Below are positions 8,954-18,245 of a DNA stretch of 64,000 nt, piece by piece. Every line of letters starts with the position of its first letter. Position 1 is the first letter of the stretch. The DNA comes from Pontimicrobium aquaticum (lineage in GTDB: Bacteria > Bacteroidota > Bacteroidia > Flavobacteriales > Flavobacteriaceae). The notes below the pieces were generated by a model. It did not search any database and was not told where the DNA came from. It worked only from the letters and a program-made list of their open reading frames with translations. The position numbers and the translations under genes were made by a program. Location: positions 88,854-152,853 of the forward strand of contig NZ_SUPL01000008.1 in NCBI RefSeq assembly GCF_005047595.1, in the 5' to 3' direction.

Positions 8954-9898
8954 GTGAATAAATTAAAAATATACGTCTCAGGAATAGATAAAATAACTAA
9001 AAAAGCTTCTAATATATTAACAGAGAAGTTTGATATCGAATATGTTTATTTAGATTCTCAAGATGATATTCACAATGCGTTAAAAAACTGTGATGTATTT
9101 TGGTTTAGATTAAACCACAAACTAACTAGAGATATTTTAAAAGATGTTAATTGTAAATATATTCTCTGTGCAGTAACTGGCTTGGATCATATAGATATTG
9201 AAGCTTGTAATGACTTTGGAATTGCTGTTGTTAGTCTAAAAAATGAATCTGAATTTCTAAAGGAAGTTAGGGCTACTGCCGAACACACTTTTGGTCTCAT
9301 GTTAGCATTAATTAGAAGAACAAAATTATCTTTTAATCATGTGGAATCTGGATTATGGAATAGAAATCTATTTCAAGGTACAGAATTATATAAAAAGAAA
9401 ATTGGCATTTTAGGATTAGGTAGATTAGGAGCGATTGTTGCAAAATATGCAGATGCCTTCGGAATGGAAGTTTATTTCTATGATATTAAACCAAAACAAA
9501 CGAACTCTAATTTTATTTTCTGCAATTCTGCTGAGGAACTTTGCTCAAAAGTAGATATACTATCAATCCATTTGCCTTATAATAAGAGTACACATTTTAT
9601 GATAAATAAAAAACTACTCGATAACGTTAGCAAGCCAATTTATTTAGTAAACACCTCAAGAGGAGGCTTGGTTAATGAAGAAGATTTATTAGAAAAGTTG
9701 GCTTCAAATAAAATTGCTGGATATGCTACTGATGTAGTATTTGGTGAGCCAGATATTGCTAATAATGTATTGGTTAATTATGCATCTAAAAACGAAAATG
9801 TAATTATTACACCACATATTGGTGGATATACGTTTGAGTCCATTGAAAAAACAGAGCTTTTCATTGCCAAAAAATTAGTCGATTTAATTAATGAATAA
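8954..9898 (+). CDS. D-isomer-specific 2-hydroxyacid dehydrogenase (SerA-like)
   Basis: NAD-dependent oxidoreductase of the phosphoglycerate-dehydrogenase superfamily, 314 residues, so it lacks the regulatory ACT domain of typical SerA. It has the nucleotide-binding GILGLGRLG at residues 151-159. The catalytic arginine is R236 (NTSRGGLVNE), the glutamate E265 (GEP) and the histidine H288 (PHIGG). The start is GTG at 8954, one base after the neuA stop, and the gene overlaps the next one by 8 bases. Its place inside the nonulosonic-acid block suggests it acts on a polysaccharide precursor or an acyl substituent precursor such as a lactyl or glyceryl group, rather than on serine synthesis. That role is inference. 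Confidence 0.85.
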   Translation: MNKLKIYVSGIDKITKKASNILTEKFDIEYVYLDSQDDIHNALKNCDVFWFRLNHKLTRDILKDVNCKYILCAVTGLDHIDIEACNDFGIAVVSLKNESEFLKEVRATAEHTFGLMLALIRRTKLSFNHVESGLWNRNLFQGTELYKKKIGILGLGRLGAIVAKYADAFGMEVYFYDIKPKQTNSNFIFCNSAEELCSKVDILSIHLPYNKSTHFMINKKLLDNVSKPIYLVNTSRGGLVNEEDLLEKLASNKIAGYATDVVFGEPDIANNVLVNYASKNENVIITPHIGGYTFESIEKTELFIAKKLVDLINE

Positions 9899-11300
9899 AC
9901 TTGGTTTAGTTATAACAGATGGAGTAGGTTTCAGGAATTACATTTTAAGTAATTTTTTAAAAGAAGCCCAAAACCAATTTGAAGAAATAATTATTTTTTC
10001 AGGTTTACCTAAATCGTGTTTTAATGACATTAATACAGATAAGTGCGTTATAGAAAACCTTGAAAATTACCGTGAATCTTCAAGAACTTGGATGTTTAGA
10101 AAGTTAAAAGAAGTTGCGCATCTTCAAAATCATAAAAAAGGTAATTTTGGTATTCGTACTAATTTGAAAAAAAACTATCCAACGTCCAAAAGTAAAAGAG
10201 CCTTGTTAGTAAAACTTATTTTTGCATGGACTAACTTTTTTAACTCTGAAAAGTGGATAAACAGGTACTATAAATCTCAACAAAAAAGCTTTAAAAATAA
10301 CCAAACAACAAAGCGGTATATCTCATTATTAAAAAAATATAAACCAGGCCTATTATATTTTACGCATCAACGACCACCATATATTGCGCCTTTAATTTAT
10401 GCTTCAAACAAAGTAAAAATAAAAACGGCAACCTTTATATTTAGTTGGGATAATATTCCATCAAAAGGAAGAATGAGTGGCGATTTTAATTATTATTTCG
10501 TCTGGAGTCATTTAATGAAAGAAGAGCTATTAAGTTTTTACGTTAATATAAAACCGGAACAAATTATAGTTGTAGGCACACCACAATTTGAACCTTATGT
10601 TTTAGAAAAATATAAGATTGAATTAAATGTTTTTACGAACAAGTTTGATTTGGATGTAACTAAAAAAACAATTTGTTATAGTTGTGGAGATGTGTCAACA
10701 AGTAAAAATGACCCATTTTACATAAAAACTATTGCCGAAGCTATATCAAGAAATAAAATTAAGCAACCAGTTAATTTACTTGTTAGAACATCACCTGTTG
10801 AAGATGCTACTCGTTTTGCTAGTTTAAAAGATGAGTATCCCTTTATTAAATGGAATTATCCTAAATGGATTTTGTCTAGAAAAAACCATCAAGAAACATG
10901 GTCGCAACGTATTCCTACAACAGAAGATATAATTGATTTAAAAGGTTTGTTGGCTTTTTCTGATATTGCAATTAATATGTGTTCTACAATGAGTTTAGAT
11001 GCTATGTTTTTTGACAAACCTGTTATAAATCCAGTGTTTGGTAACAAAGAAAATGGCTTATATAACGACCAGAAATATTTAAAATACCAACATTATGAGC
11101 GTGTTGTTGAGAATAATGCAGTAGCTGTTGTAAAAACAGCCGAAGAGTTAATTGATGAAATTAATACCTTATTAGAAAACCCTCAAGCAAGATTAGAAGC
11201 ACAAAAAGAATTGCTTAAATTACAAATTAGTTACCCATTAAAAGGTACTGGAGAACGAATTGCAACCAAGATAAACCAATGCATAAAGGAAACTATATAG
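9891..11300 (+). CDS. GT-B-like surface-carbohydrate biosynthesis protein, possible nonulosonic acid transferase
   Basis: A 469-residue soluble protein that I do not recognise as a named family. It opens with a GT-B-like strand and glycine loop (LGLVITDGVGFRNYI). The central IFSWDN..SKGRM and VVGTPQFEPY segments and the later INMCSTMSLDAMFFDKPVINP segment resemble the donor-binding half of CDP-glycerol-transferase and capsule-synthesis GT-B proteins. It overlaps the dehydrogenase by 8 bases and the next GT4 by 22 bases. Being the first glycosyltransferase-like gene after neuA, it is a reasonable candidate for the enzyme using the CMP-nonulosonate. This rests on position and fold features only. 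Confidence 0.6.
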   Translation: MNKLGLVITDGVGFRNYILSNFLKEAQNQFEEIIIFSGLPKSCFNDINTDKCVIENLENYRESSRTWMFRKLKEVAHLQNHKKGNFGIRTNLKKNYPTSKSKRALLVKLIFAWTNFFNSEKWINRYYKSQQKSFKNNQTTKRYISLLKKYKPGLLYFTHQRPPYIAPLIYASNKVKIKTATFIFSWDNIPSKGRMSGDFNYYFVWSHLMKEELLSFYVNIKPEQIIVVGTPQFEPYVLEKYKIELNVFTNKFDLDVTKKTICYSCGDVSTSKNDPFYIKTIAEAISRNKIKQPVNLLVRTSPVEDATRFASLKDEYPFIKWNYPKWILSRKNHQETWSQRIPTTEDIIDLKGLLAFSDIAINMCSTMSLDAMFFDKPVINPVFGNKENGLYNDQKYLKYQHYERVVENNAVAVVKTAEELIDEINTLLENPQARLEAQKELLKLQISYPLKGTGERIATKINQCIKETI

Positions 11301-12379
11301 CTGTTGTTTGTAACTATCAAATAAAGAATAACCGAATTGGTAGTATGGATAGGTTTTTTATTGCATTTAATAAAGCTTGTATTGATAATGGGTATGTTGT
11401 GGATTGGTTTTTTCCAAAATCAAAAAAAAATGAGTTATATAATGAAGTGAATTTTTACTCTGATATTGATTCAAACGTAGAGACTCTTTTTTTAAACCAC
11501 ATAAGTAAAACAAAAGCAAGTTATAATTATGTTTTCACTCATTTTATTGAGTTGTTTACACCATTTTACAAAAAAGTTAAGCAAAAATTAGATTGTAAAA
11601 TAATTGCAGTAGACCATATGTCTAGACCAATTGACGGTTTTACTTTAAAAAAGAAATTGAAAAGAAAAGCTAAATTTTTTATGAATGGAAAATACATTGA
11701 TAAAATTATAGCTGTAAGCCAATATATTAAATCGCAGAATCTTAAAGATTATAGTTATACTCTAAAGAGTAAAATTGATGTTATTTACAATGGTATAGAT
11801 ATAAAGCTTTACCACAAGACTAGTCAACAGAAATCAAAAAAGTCATCAAAATTTAGGTTTATTGTAGTATCTCATTTGGTTTTCGAAAAAGGCATTCAAG
11901 ATTTAATATATGCTGCAAGTAAATTAGATAAAGAAATATTAAATAGCATAATTGTTGATGTTTATGGCGAAGGGGTTTATAAACCTAAATTAATGGATTT
12001 AGTCACAACTTTAAAATTAGAAGATATTATCAGTTTTAAAGGTAGTGTGGGAAATTTATATACATTATATAATAAGTATGATTTTATGATTCAGCCTACA
12101 TATATGGAAGCTTTTAGTTTATCTATTCTAGAAAGTTTATGTAGTTATATTCCTGTTATTACAACACTAGTGGGTGGAAATGTTGAAATTATTAAAAATA
12201 GTATAAATGGATTCTTGTTTGAACCAAAGAATATTGAAGAACTTAAAGAAATTCTTATTGGTGTTTGTAATAATAAGCTAGAATTGAAAGAATCTAATAT
12301 ATATAAAGAAATCAGAAGCAAATACACTTTAGATATAATGGTCAATAATTATTTAAAACTTATAAAGCGATGCACATAG
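11279..12379 (+). CDS. Glycosyltransferase family 4
   Basis: GT-B glycosyltransferase of 366 residues. VVSHLVFEKGIQDLI near residue 199 is the standard donor-domain entry strand, VDVYGEGVYKPKL near 223 and ISFKGSVGNL near 246 follow. The EX7E block is EAFSLSILESLCSYIPVI near residue 280. The N-terminal acceptor domain has IAVVCNYQIKNNRIGSMDRF. The ATG lies 22 bases inside the preceding gene, so either coupling is strong or the start is slightly downstream; no better ATG precedes the first beta strand. It overlaps the next gene by 10 bases. Confidence 0.88.
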   Translation: MHKGNYIAVVCNYQIKNNRIGSMDRFFIAFNKACIDNGYVVDWFFPKSKKNELYNEVNFYSDIDSNVETLFLNHISKTKASYNYVFTHFIELFTPFYKKVKQKLDCKIIAVDHMSRPIDGFTLKKKLKRKAKFFMNGKYIDKIIAVSQYIKSQNLKDYSYTLKSKIDVIYNGIDIKLYHKTSQQKSKKSSKFRFIVVSHLVFEKGIQDLIYAASKLDKEILNSIIVDVYGEGVYKPKLMDLVTTLKLEDIISFKGSVGNLYTLYNKYDFMIQPTYMEAFSLSILESLCSYIPVITTLVGGNVEIIKNSINGFLFEPKNIEELKEILIGVCNNKLELKESNIYKEIRSKYTLDIMVNNYLKLIKRCT

Positions 12380-13509
12380 GTTTTTTAACTCCAGAATATC
12401 CACATCCAAGTTTATCTCCATCAGGAGGTTTAGGAACAAGCATAAAAAACTTAGCTGTAAAGTTAGTAGCTTCAGGAGTTAAAGTGACTGTTTTTGTTGT
12501 CTTTCAAAATCAAGAAAAAACTTTTGAAGACCATTCCGTAAAAATTAAAAGTATAAAGCTTAAAAAGCACAGATTTTTTGGCTGGTACAAAGAGCGAAAG
12601 CGCATTCAACACCTTATTCTAAAAGAAATTAATAAGGAGTCAATAGATATTATTGAAGCACCAGATTGGACAGGTATTTCAGCATTTATGAAGTTTTCTG
12701 TTCCGTTAATTATTAGATTAAATGGAAGTGATGGTTATTTCTGTAAATTGGAAAATAGAAAACAGAAATTTAAAAATTTTGTATTCGAAAAAACAGCGTT
12801 GAAAAATGCAGATGAAATTGTTTCTGTGAGTACATTTACAGGAATGATGACAAAGAAAATTTTCGGATTAAAAAATGACATCCAAACTATTCATAATAGT
12901 ATAGACGTTGACCAATTTTTACCAAATAATTCAGAAATTAATAATGGACAAATACTTTATTTTGGTACAATTATTAGAAAAAAAGGCGTTTTAGAATTAG
13001 CTAAATCATTTAATCTGGTTGTTGAAAAAAACAACAATGCCAATTTGTTGTTAGTTGGGAAAGACGCCATTGATATATTTACAAAAGTATCAACAATTCA
13101 ACTGTTCTATGATTTGTTATCACCAAAGGCTAGAGTTTCAGTAACGCATTTACAGGAAGTGCCTTATCATGAAATTAAAAGTTATATCCAACATGCTAAT
13201 GTTGTTGTGTTACCAAGTTTTGCCGAAGCCTTTCCAATGACTTGGTTAGAAACTCTAGCCATGGAAAAACCTTTGGTTTCCTCAAATATTGGTTGGGCAA
13301 ACGAATTAATGGTTGGTGATACTACTGGATTTACAGTAAACCCAAGAAATCATGAGGAGTTTGCTTCAAAAATTATTGAGTTATTAGAGAATCCAAAACT
13401 ATGTAAATCGTTTGGTGAAGCAGGTAGATTAAGAGTTATTGAAAATTTTTCTGCTCAAAAAATAACTAATCAAAATATTGAATTTTATAAATCGGTAATT
13501 AACGAATGA
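12370..13509 (+). CDS. Glycosyltransferase family 4
   Basis: GT4 enzyme of 379 residues. The N-terminus has HIGFLTPEYPH, then the glycine-rich PSGGLGTSIKNLA loop that touches the donor phosphates. YFGTIIRKKGVLELA near residue 197 begins the donor domain, NLLLVGKDA follows, and the EX7E motif is in EAFPMTWLETLAMEKPLV near residue 285. It overlaps the upstream gene by 10 bases and the next by 4 (ATGA). No membrane segment is seen. Probably one step of repeat-unit assembly; specificity unknown. Confidence 0.9.
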   Translation: MHIGFLTPEYPHPSLSPSGGLGTSIKNLAVKLVASGVKVTVFVVFQNQEKTFEDHSVKIKSIKLKKHRFFGWYKERKRIQHLILKEINKESIDIIEAPDWTGISAFMKFSVPLIIRLNGSDGYFCKLENRKQKFKNFVFEKTALKNADEIVSVSTFTGMMTKKIFGLKNDIQTIHNSIDVDQFLPNNSEINNGQILYFGTIIRKKGVLELAKSFNLVVEKNNNANLLLVGKDAIDIFTKVSTIQLFYDLLSPKARVSVTHLQEVPYHEIKSYIQHANVVVLPSFAEAFPMTWLETLAMEKPLVSSNIGWANELMVGDTTGFTVNPRNHEEFASKIIELLENPKLCKSFGEAGRLRVIENFSAQKITNQNIEFYKSVINE

Positions 13510-15050
13510 TTTTTATTTTACATAAAAAAGATAAAGTTATTAGTGTTTTTAATAAAAATACAAAAACCGAGGTTCAAAGTTCAAATACTAATTTAGTTGA
13601 GGTTTTTTTCGACCTTTCAAAGCGTTATAAAAACACGCTCATTATTTGGTGTGATGATGATTTAAAAGAATTTATGAACTTAACTGAATTCAGCACGATT
13701 TTTCATCATAAGCTAATAATGACTTCATATAGTACTTCTGATAATTATTATATTGATGATCGAATTGGTTATGTGGAATCATCCCCTTTTATAAACGTTA
13801 ATAAAAAAGTTACTTACCCAACATGGTTAATGAGTAGTTGTATTGGTGGAGTAAATTCTGATGTTTTATCTTGTTACAATCAAAACGATTATATAAGTAA
13901 AACATTTAGTTATGTTATAAATTCTATAGCCAAAAGAGGAATGACAGAGGGCTTATTTTGTTATTCTGAACCGAACCTCTTAACAAAAAACACCTTTCAA
14001 CTAAAAGGCTTTAAACCGTCAAAGTATGAGCTTTTTAAGTTTATTAAAGCACATTATCGGAGTCGATGGGCTTACTTGACTTTTTTTAATAGTTTGGTGT
14101 ACGAAAAGCAATTATTAGTATTACCGTTTTTGAAATCTTTTTTTACTTCAAAAAAGAGGAGTAAACCAAATTTTGAACATTTAAAAATAGCTGTCAATAA
14201 AATAAATAATGAGGATATTAGTATTGATGTTATTATACCATCAATAGGTAGAAAGCAATATTTATATGATGTTTTAAAAGATTTAGCAAATCAAACATTA
14301 CTACCAAAGAGTGTCATTATCATTGAGCAAAACCCAGATGAAGGAAGTGTATCTGAGTTAGATTATTTGAAAAACCAATCATGGCCTTTTCAAATAAAAC
14401 ATACATTTATTAATAAAACAGGGGCTTGTAATGCCAGAAATATGGCACTACAACAAATAGAGTCAGATTGGATTTTTATGGCTGATGACGATATAAAATT
14501 TGAAAAAGATATTTTAGAAATAGCTTTAAAAGAAATGTTCAATTATAGTTTAAAAGCAGCTACTTTAAGTTGCTTGAGGAAAGAAGATAAAAAAAATGAA
14601 AGACCCACGCTGCAATGGAATACATTTGGTTCAGGATGTAGTATTATTTCTAAAAGTATAGCTGAGCAAATAGTTTTTGATACTGCTTTTGAACACGGAT
14701 TTGGTGAAGATGGCGATTATGGAATACAAGTTAGAAATATTGGAGAAGATATAGGTTACATTAGTAAACTAAATTTATTGCATATAAAAGCACCAATAGG
14801 AGGTTTTAGAACAAAAATCACACAGCCTTGGCAGAACGATAAAATTCAACCTAAACCATCGCCAACTATTATGTTGTTTAATTTGAAGAATCAATCAAAA
14901 AAGCAAATTTTAGGATATAAGACACTTTTGTTTATTAAGTTTTTTAGCAAACAAAAAAACAAGAACATTTTTACCTACTTTTTTAAAATGAAAAAAAGAT
15001 GGGATAGAAGTACTTATTGGGCTAATAAACTTAAAAATTCTGTTTCATAA
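13506..15050 (+). CDS. Two-part GT2 glycosyltransferase with N-terminal extension
   Basis: At 514 residues this is nearly twice the length of a simple GT2. The recognisable GT-A catalytic domain begins near residue 238 (ISIDVIIPSIGRKQYLYDVL), with the IIEQNPD nucleotide loop, TGACNARNMAL and the metal-binding MADDDIKF near residue 323. GFGEDGDYGIQV near 397 matches the acceptor-side E-D motif. The first about 235 residues are unassigned. They include a strand ending in LIIWCDDDL near residue 50 and an SSCIGGVNSDVL segment, which could be a degenerate second GT-A-like domain. It overlaps both neighbours by 4 bases or fewer. Bifunctionality is possible but unproven. Confidence 0.82.
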   Translation: MIFILHKKDKVISVFNKNTKTEVQSSNTNLVEVFFDLSKRYKNTLIIWCDDDLKEFMNLTEFSTIFHHKLIMTSYSTSDNYYIDDRIGYVESSPFINVNKKVTYPTWLMSSCIGGVNSDVLSCYNQNDYISKTFSYVINSIAKRGMTEGLFCYSEPNLLTKNTFQLKGFKPSKYELFKFIKAHYRSRWAYLTFFNSLVYEKQLLVLPFLKSFFTSKKRSKPNFEHLKIAVNKINNEDISIDVIIPSIGRKQYLYDVLKDLANQTLLPKSVIIIEQNPDEGSVSELDYLKNQSWPFQIKHTFINKTGACNARNMALQQIESDWIFMADDDIKFEKDILEIALKEMFNYSLKAATLSCLRKEDKKNERPTLQWNTFGSGCSIISKSIAEQIVFDTAFEHGFGEDGDYGIQVRNIGEDIGYISKLNLLHIKAPIGGFRTKITQPWQNDKIQPKPSPTIMLFNLKNQSKKQILGYKTLLFIKFFSKQKNKNIFTYFFKMKKRWDRSTYWANKLKNSVS

Positions 15051-16045
15051 TGACTTTCTCCTTAATTATATGTACCTATATGCGTACACAACCGTTACTG
15101 AATTTATTAAATTCAGTAAATGAGCAAACTCTATATCCTAACGAAATTATTATTGTTGATGGTTCTGCCAATAATGACACAAAGCAACAATTTAATGCAA
15201 ACCCTTATAAAAACCTTAAATATTTCAAAGTAGAAGACAACCAAAGAGGATTAACAAAACAACGTAATTTTGGAATACAAAAAGTATCCAATGCATCTGA
15301 AATTATCTGTTTTTTAGATGATGATGCGGTTTTAGAAAACGACTATTTTGAACAATTACTTAAGGTATATAAAGTATACCCTAACGCTTTAGGAGTTGGA
15401 GGCTATATAACCAATGAAGTGATATGGAAAAAATCTGAAAGGCCTACTTCAAAAAAGAATTTTTTTTATGATGGTTGGGAGCGCAACGAACCTTTACGAT
15501 TTAGAGTGAGACATTTTTTTGGGTTGCAACCCAATACAGCTCCATGTATCTTGCCTGAGTTTTCTCATGGGAGAAGTGTTAGCTTTTTACCACCTACAAG
15601 TAAAATTTATCAGGTAGAACAATTTATGGGAGGTGTATCATCTTTTAAAAAGGATGTTTTTAATACCATGAGTTTTTCAACTTATTTTGAGGGCTATGGT
15701 TTGTATGAAGATGCCGATTTTACATTGCGATTATCAAAAAAGGGTGAGTTATATGTTAATACTGCTGCACGATTAAGTCATTATCACGATGAATCTGGAA
15801 GACCTAACAAATTTAAATATGGTAAAATGGTAGCTAGGAATGGTTGGTATGTTTGGCGTGTTAAATATTCTAACCCTAGTTTTAAATCTAAACTTAAATG
15901 GAATTTGACATTTATAGTATTGATGAAGCTTAGATTTTTGAATGTGTTGACTTCAAAAAACAAAATGGAAGCATTAACCGAAGGTTTTGGACGGTTTTTT
16001 GGATGGTTATCGTTGATTTTCAATAAACCTAAAATCGAAAGATGA
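15050..16045 (+). CDS. Glycosyltransferase family 2
   Basis: GT-A enzyme of 331 residues. FSLIICTYMRTQPLLNLL starts the fold, IIVDGSANNDT is the nucleotide loop near residue 33, QRGLTKQRNFGI precedes the metal site FLDDDAVLEN near residue 87, and GLYEDADFTLRL near 221 is the acceptor-side motif. The C-terminus after residue 250 is basic and aromatic, with an FIVLMKLRF stretch that may contact the membrane. It shares one base with the upstream stop and overlaps the next gene by 4. Confident family, unknown linkage. Confidence 0.9.
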   Translation: MTFSLIICTYMRTQPLLNLLNSVNEQTLYPNEIIIVDGSANNDTKQQFNANPYKNLKYFKVEDNQRGLTKQRNFGIQKVSNASEIICFLDDDAVLENDYFEQLLKVYKVYPNALGVGGYITNEVIWKKSERPTSKKNFFYDGWERNEPLRFRVRHFFGLQPNTAPCILPEFSHGRSVSFLPPTSKIYQVEQFMGGVSSFKKDVFNTMSFSTYFEGYGLYEDADFTLRLSKKGELYVNTAARLSHYHDESGRPNKFKYGKMVARNGWYVWRVKYSNPSFKSKLKWNLTFIVLMKLRFLNVLTSKNKMEALTEGFGRFFGWLSLIFNKPKIER

Positions 16046-17166
16046 ACTTTGTAATTATTTCTCATGTTCTGCATAAAAGCTGTAATGATAGTTTATACGC
16101 TTATGCGCCTTATGTGCAGGAAATGAACTTATGGTTAAAGCATGTAGATTGTGTTACAGTTGTGGCGCCTCTAACTAAAGAAAATGAGATGTCTGCAATT
16201 GAGATGCCATACGAACATAAACACATTAACACACATGCAATACCTTCTATTCAGTTTACTTCAATAGTAACATCAATAACATCACTGTTCAAGTTGCCAA
16301 TTATTTTGTATGCCATTTTTAAAGCATGTAAAAAAGGAGACCATATACACTTACGTTGTCCTGGAAATATTGGGCTTTTAGGGTGTCTCGTTCAAATATG
16401 TTTTCCAAAAAAATCTAAAACGGCTAAATACGCCGGTAATTGGGATCCGAAATCGAAACAACCTTGGTCTTATAGATTTCAAAAGTGGCTTTTAAACAAT
16501 GTATTTCTTACCAAAAACATGAAAGTCTTGGTATATGGACGTTGGAATGGAACTTCAAAAAACATAGTGCCTTTTTTTACAGCATCTTATCTGGAAAGTG
16601 AAAAAATGGAGGTCCCTATAAAATATTTAGATGGAAAAATCAACGTATTGTTCGTTGGTACCTTAAGCATTGGAAAGCAACCATTATTAACTGTACAGGC
16701 GGTTAAAAAGCTTTTGGATTTAGAGTATAAGGTTCATTTGGATATTTATGGCGAAGGGCAGCAGCGCCAAAGCATTGAAGACTATATTTCTGAAAACAAT
16801 CTATCAAGTCATATAACTTTGCATGGTAATAAAGACAAAGCAACGCTTAAAAAGGCTTATCTAAACGCTCATTTTTTAATATTTATGTCTAGATCTGAAG
16901 GCTGGCCAAAAGCCATAGCCGAAGCCATGTTTTGGAAGTGTTTGCCAATAAGTACCAAAGTGTCATGTGTGCCAGAAATGCTGGATTATGGCAATCGCGG
17001 AAGTATTGTTTCTCCAAATATTGAATCGATAATTAAAGAGTTTGAATGTTACTTTAACAACAGAGAGGTTTATACAGATAAGGTTGAGAAAGCCTATCTT
17101 TGGTCTAGACGTTATACTTTAGATAAATTTGAAGCTGAAATCCCCAAACTTTTAAAGTCCTCATGA
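16042..17166 (+). CDS. Glycosyltransferase family 4
   Basis: GT-B glycosyltransferase of 374 residues. INVLFVGTLSIGKQPLL near residue 200 is the donor-domain entry, then HLDIYGEGQQRQSIE near residue 230 and the EX7E block SEGWPKAIAEAMFWKCLP near residue 290. The N-terminal domain contains HIHLRCPGNIGLLG near residue 100, an acceptor-side feature of some GT4 subgroups. ATGA overlaps occur at both ends, consistent with coupled translation. No export signal. Confidence 0.88.
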   Translation: MNFVIISHVLHKSCNDSLYAYAPYVQEMNLWLKHVDCVTVVAPLTKENEMSAIEMPYEHKHINTHAIPSIQFTSIVTSITSLFKLPIILYAIFKACKKGDHIHLRCPGNIGLLGCLVQICFPKKSKTAKYAGNWDPKSKQPWSYRFQKWLLNNVFLTKNMKVLVYGRWNGTSKNIVPFFTASYLESEKMEVPIKYLDGKINVLFVGTLSIGKQPLLTVQAVKKLLDLEYKVHLDIYGEGQQRQSIEDYISENNLSSHITLHGNKDKATLKKAYLNAHFLIFMSRSEGWPKAIAEAMFWKCLPISTKVSCVPEMLDYGNRGSIVSPNIESIIKEFECYFNNREVYTDKVEKAYLWSRRYTLDKFEAEIPKLLKSS

Positions 17167-18245
17167 AAGTATTACAAATAATAGATTCTTTAGAAGCTGG
17201 AGGCGCGGAACGTATGGCGGTCAATATAACCAATGCCTTGTCTTTGCAAGATAATGTAAATTCATATTTGTGCGCCACCAGAAAAGAGGGTATGCTAAAA
17301 ACCAGTTTAAATGATACTGTTGGTTATCTGTGTTTAAATAAAAGATCAACGCTTGATATTGCTGCTACTAAACGATTATACCAATTTATTAAAAATAATA
17401 ATATAGAGATTCTTCATGCACATTCCACCTCGTTTTTTATAGTAACCTTAATTAAGCTGTTTAAACCTAATGTTAAAATTGTTTGGCACGATCATTATGG
17501 TAATAGTCAATTTTTAGAACAACGAAAATCAAAAATACTCCATGTTTGCTCTAAGTACTTTTCGCATGTTATTTGTGTTACAGATTCACTAAAAGATTGG
17601 GCCATGACCCATTTGAAAACTGTAAAAGTGGCCTATGTGCCAAATTTTGTTGTTAAAGATAGCGTTAAGCCATCAACTATTTTAAAAGGTGTAGATGGAA
17701 AGCGTGTGTTGCATTTAGCCAATTTAAGATCTCAAAAAGATCACTTTACTTTAATTAAAGCATTCAATGAAGTGATAAAAGAATCCCCTGACTATACATT
17801 ACATTGTGTTGGTAAAGACTTTGAAAATGACTATTCAGCACAAGTTTTTAAATACGTAGAGGCACTTCAATTAAATACACATGTGTTTTTTTACGGAAGT
17901 AAGGAAGATATTTCCAATATATTAAGCCAAAGCGATATATGTGTGTTATCTTCAAAATCTGAAGGATTGCCAATAGCTTTATTAGAATATGGATTGGCAG
18001 GAAAACCAACCATAGTAACGGATGTTGGTAACTGTGCTGAGGTTATTGAAAATAATGTGAATGGTCTTGTTGTGCCTAAAGAACACCCAAAAGCATTGGC
18101 AGAAGGAATGTTACAAATCATTGGTAATACAGATAAGGCTAGAGAATATGGGAGGCTACTAAAACATACAGTAGAAGAAAATTACTCCCAGGACGTTTTT
18201 ATAAAGAAGTTAACAACTATTTACAATGCAATACTGAATGAATAG
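17163..18245 (+). CDS. Glycosyltransferase family 4
   Basis: GT4 enzyme of 360 residues with the textbook N-terminus LQIIDSLEAGGAERMAVNI, whose GGAE loop binds the donor. HAHSTSFF near residue 87 follows. VLHLANLRSQKDHFTLI near residue 180 opens the donor domain, and SEGLPIALLEYGLAGKP near residue 266 carries the EX7E motif. It overlaps the upstream gene by 4 bases and the polymerase-like gene by 8. The family call is secure, and it presumably adds one sugar before polymerisation. Confidence 0.91.
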   Translation: MKVLQIIDSLEAGGAERMAVNITNALSLQDNVNSYLCATRKEGMLKTSLNDTVGYLCLNKRSTLDIAATKRLYQFIKNNNIEILHAHSTSFFIVTLIKLFKPNVKIVWHDHYGNSQFLEQRKSKILHVCSKYFSHVICVTDSLKDWAMTHLKTVKVAYVPNFVVKDSVKPSTILKGVDGKRVLHLANLRSQKDHFTLIKAFNEVIKESPDYTLHCVGKDFENDYSAQVFKYVEALQLNTHVFFYGSKEDISNILSQSDICVLSSKSEGLPIALLEYGLAGKPTIVTDVGNCAEVIENNVNGLVVPKEHPKALAEGMLQIIGNTDKAREYGRLLKHTVEENYSQDVFIKKLTTIYNAILNE

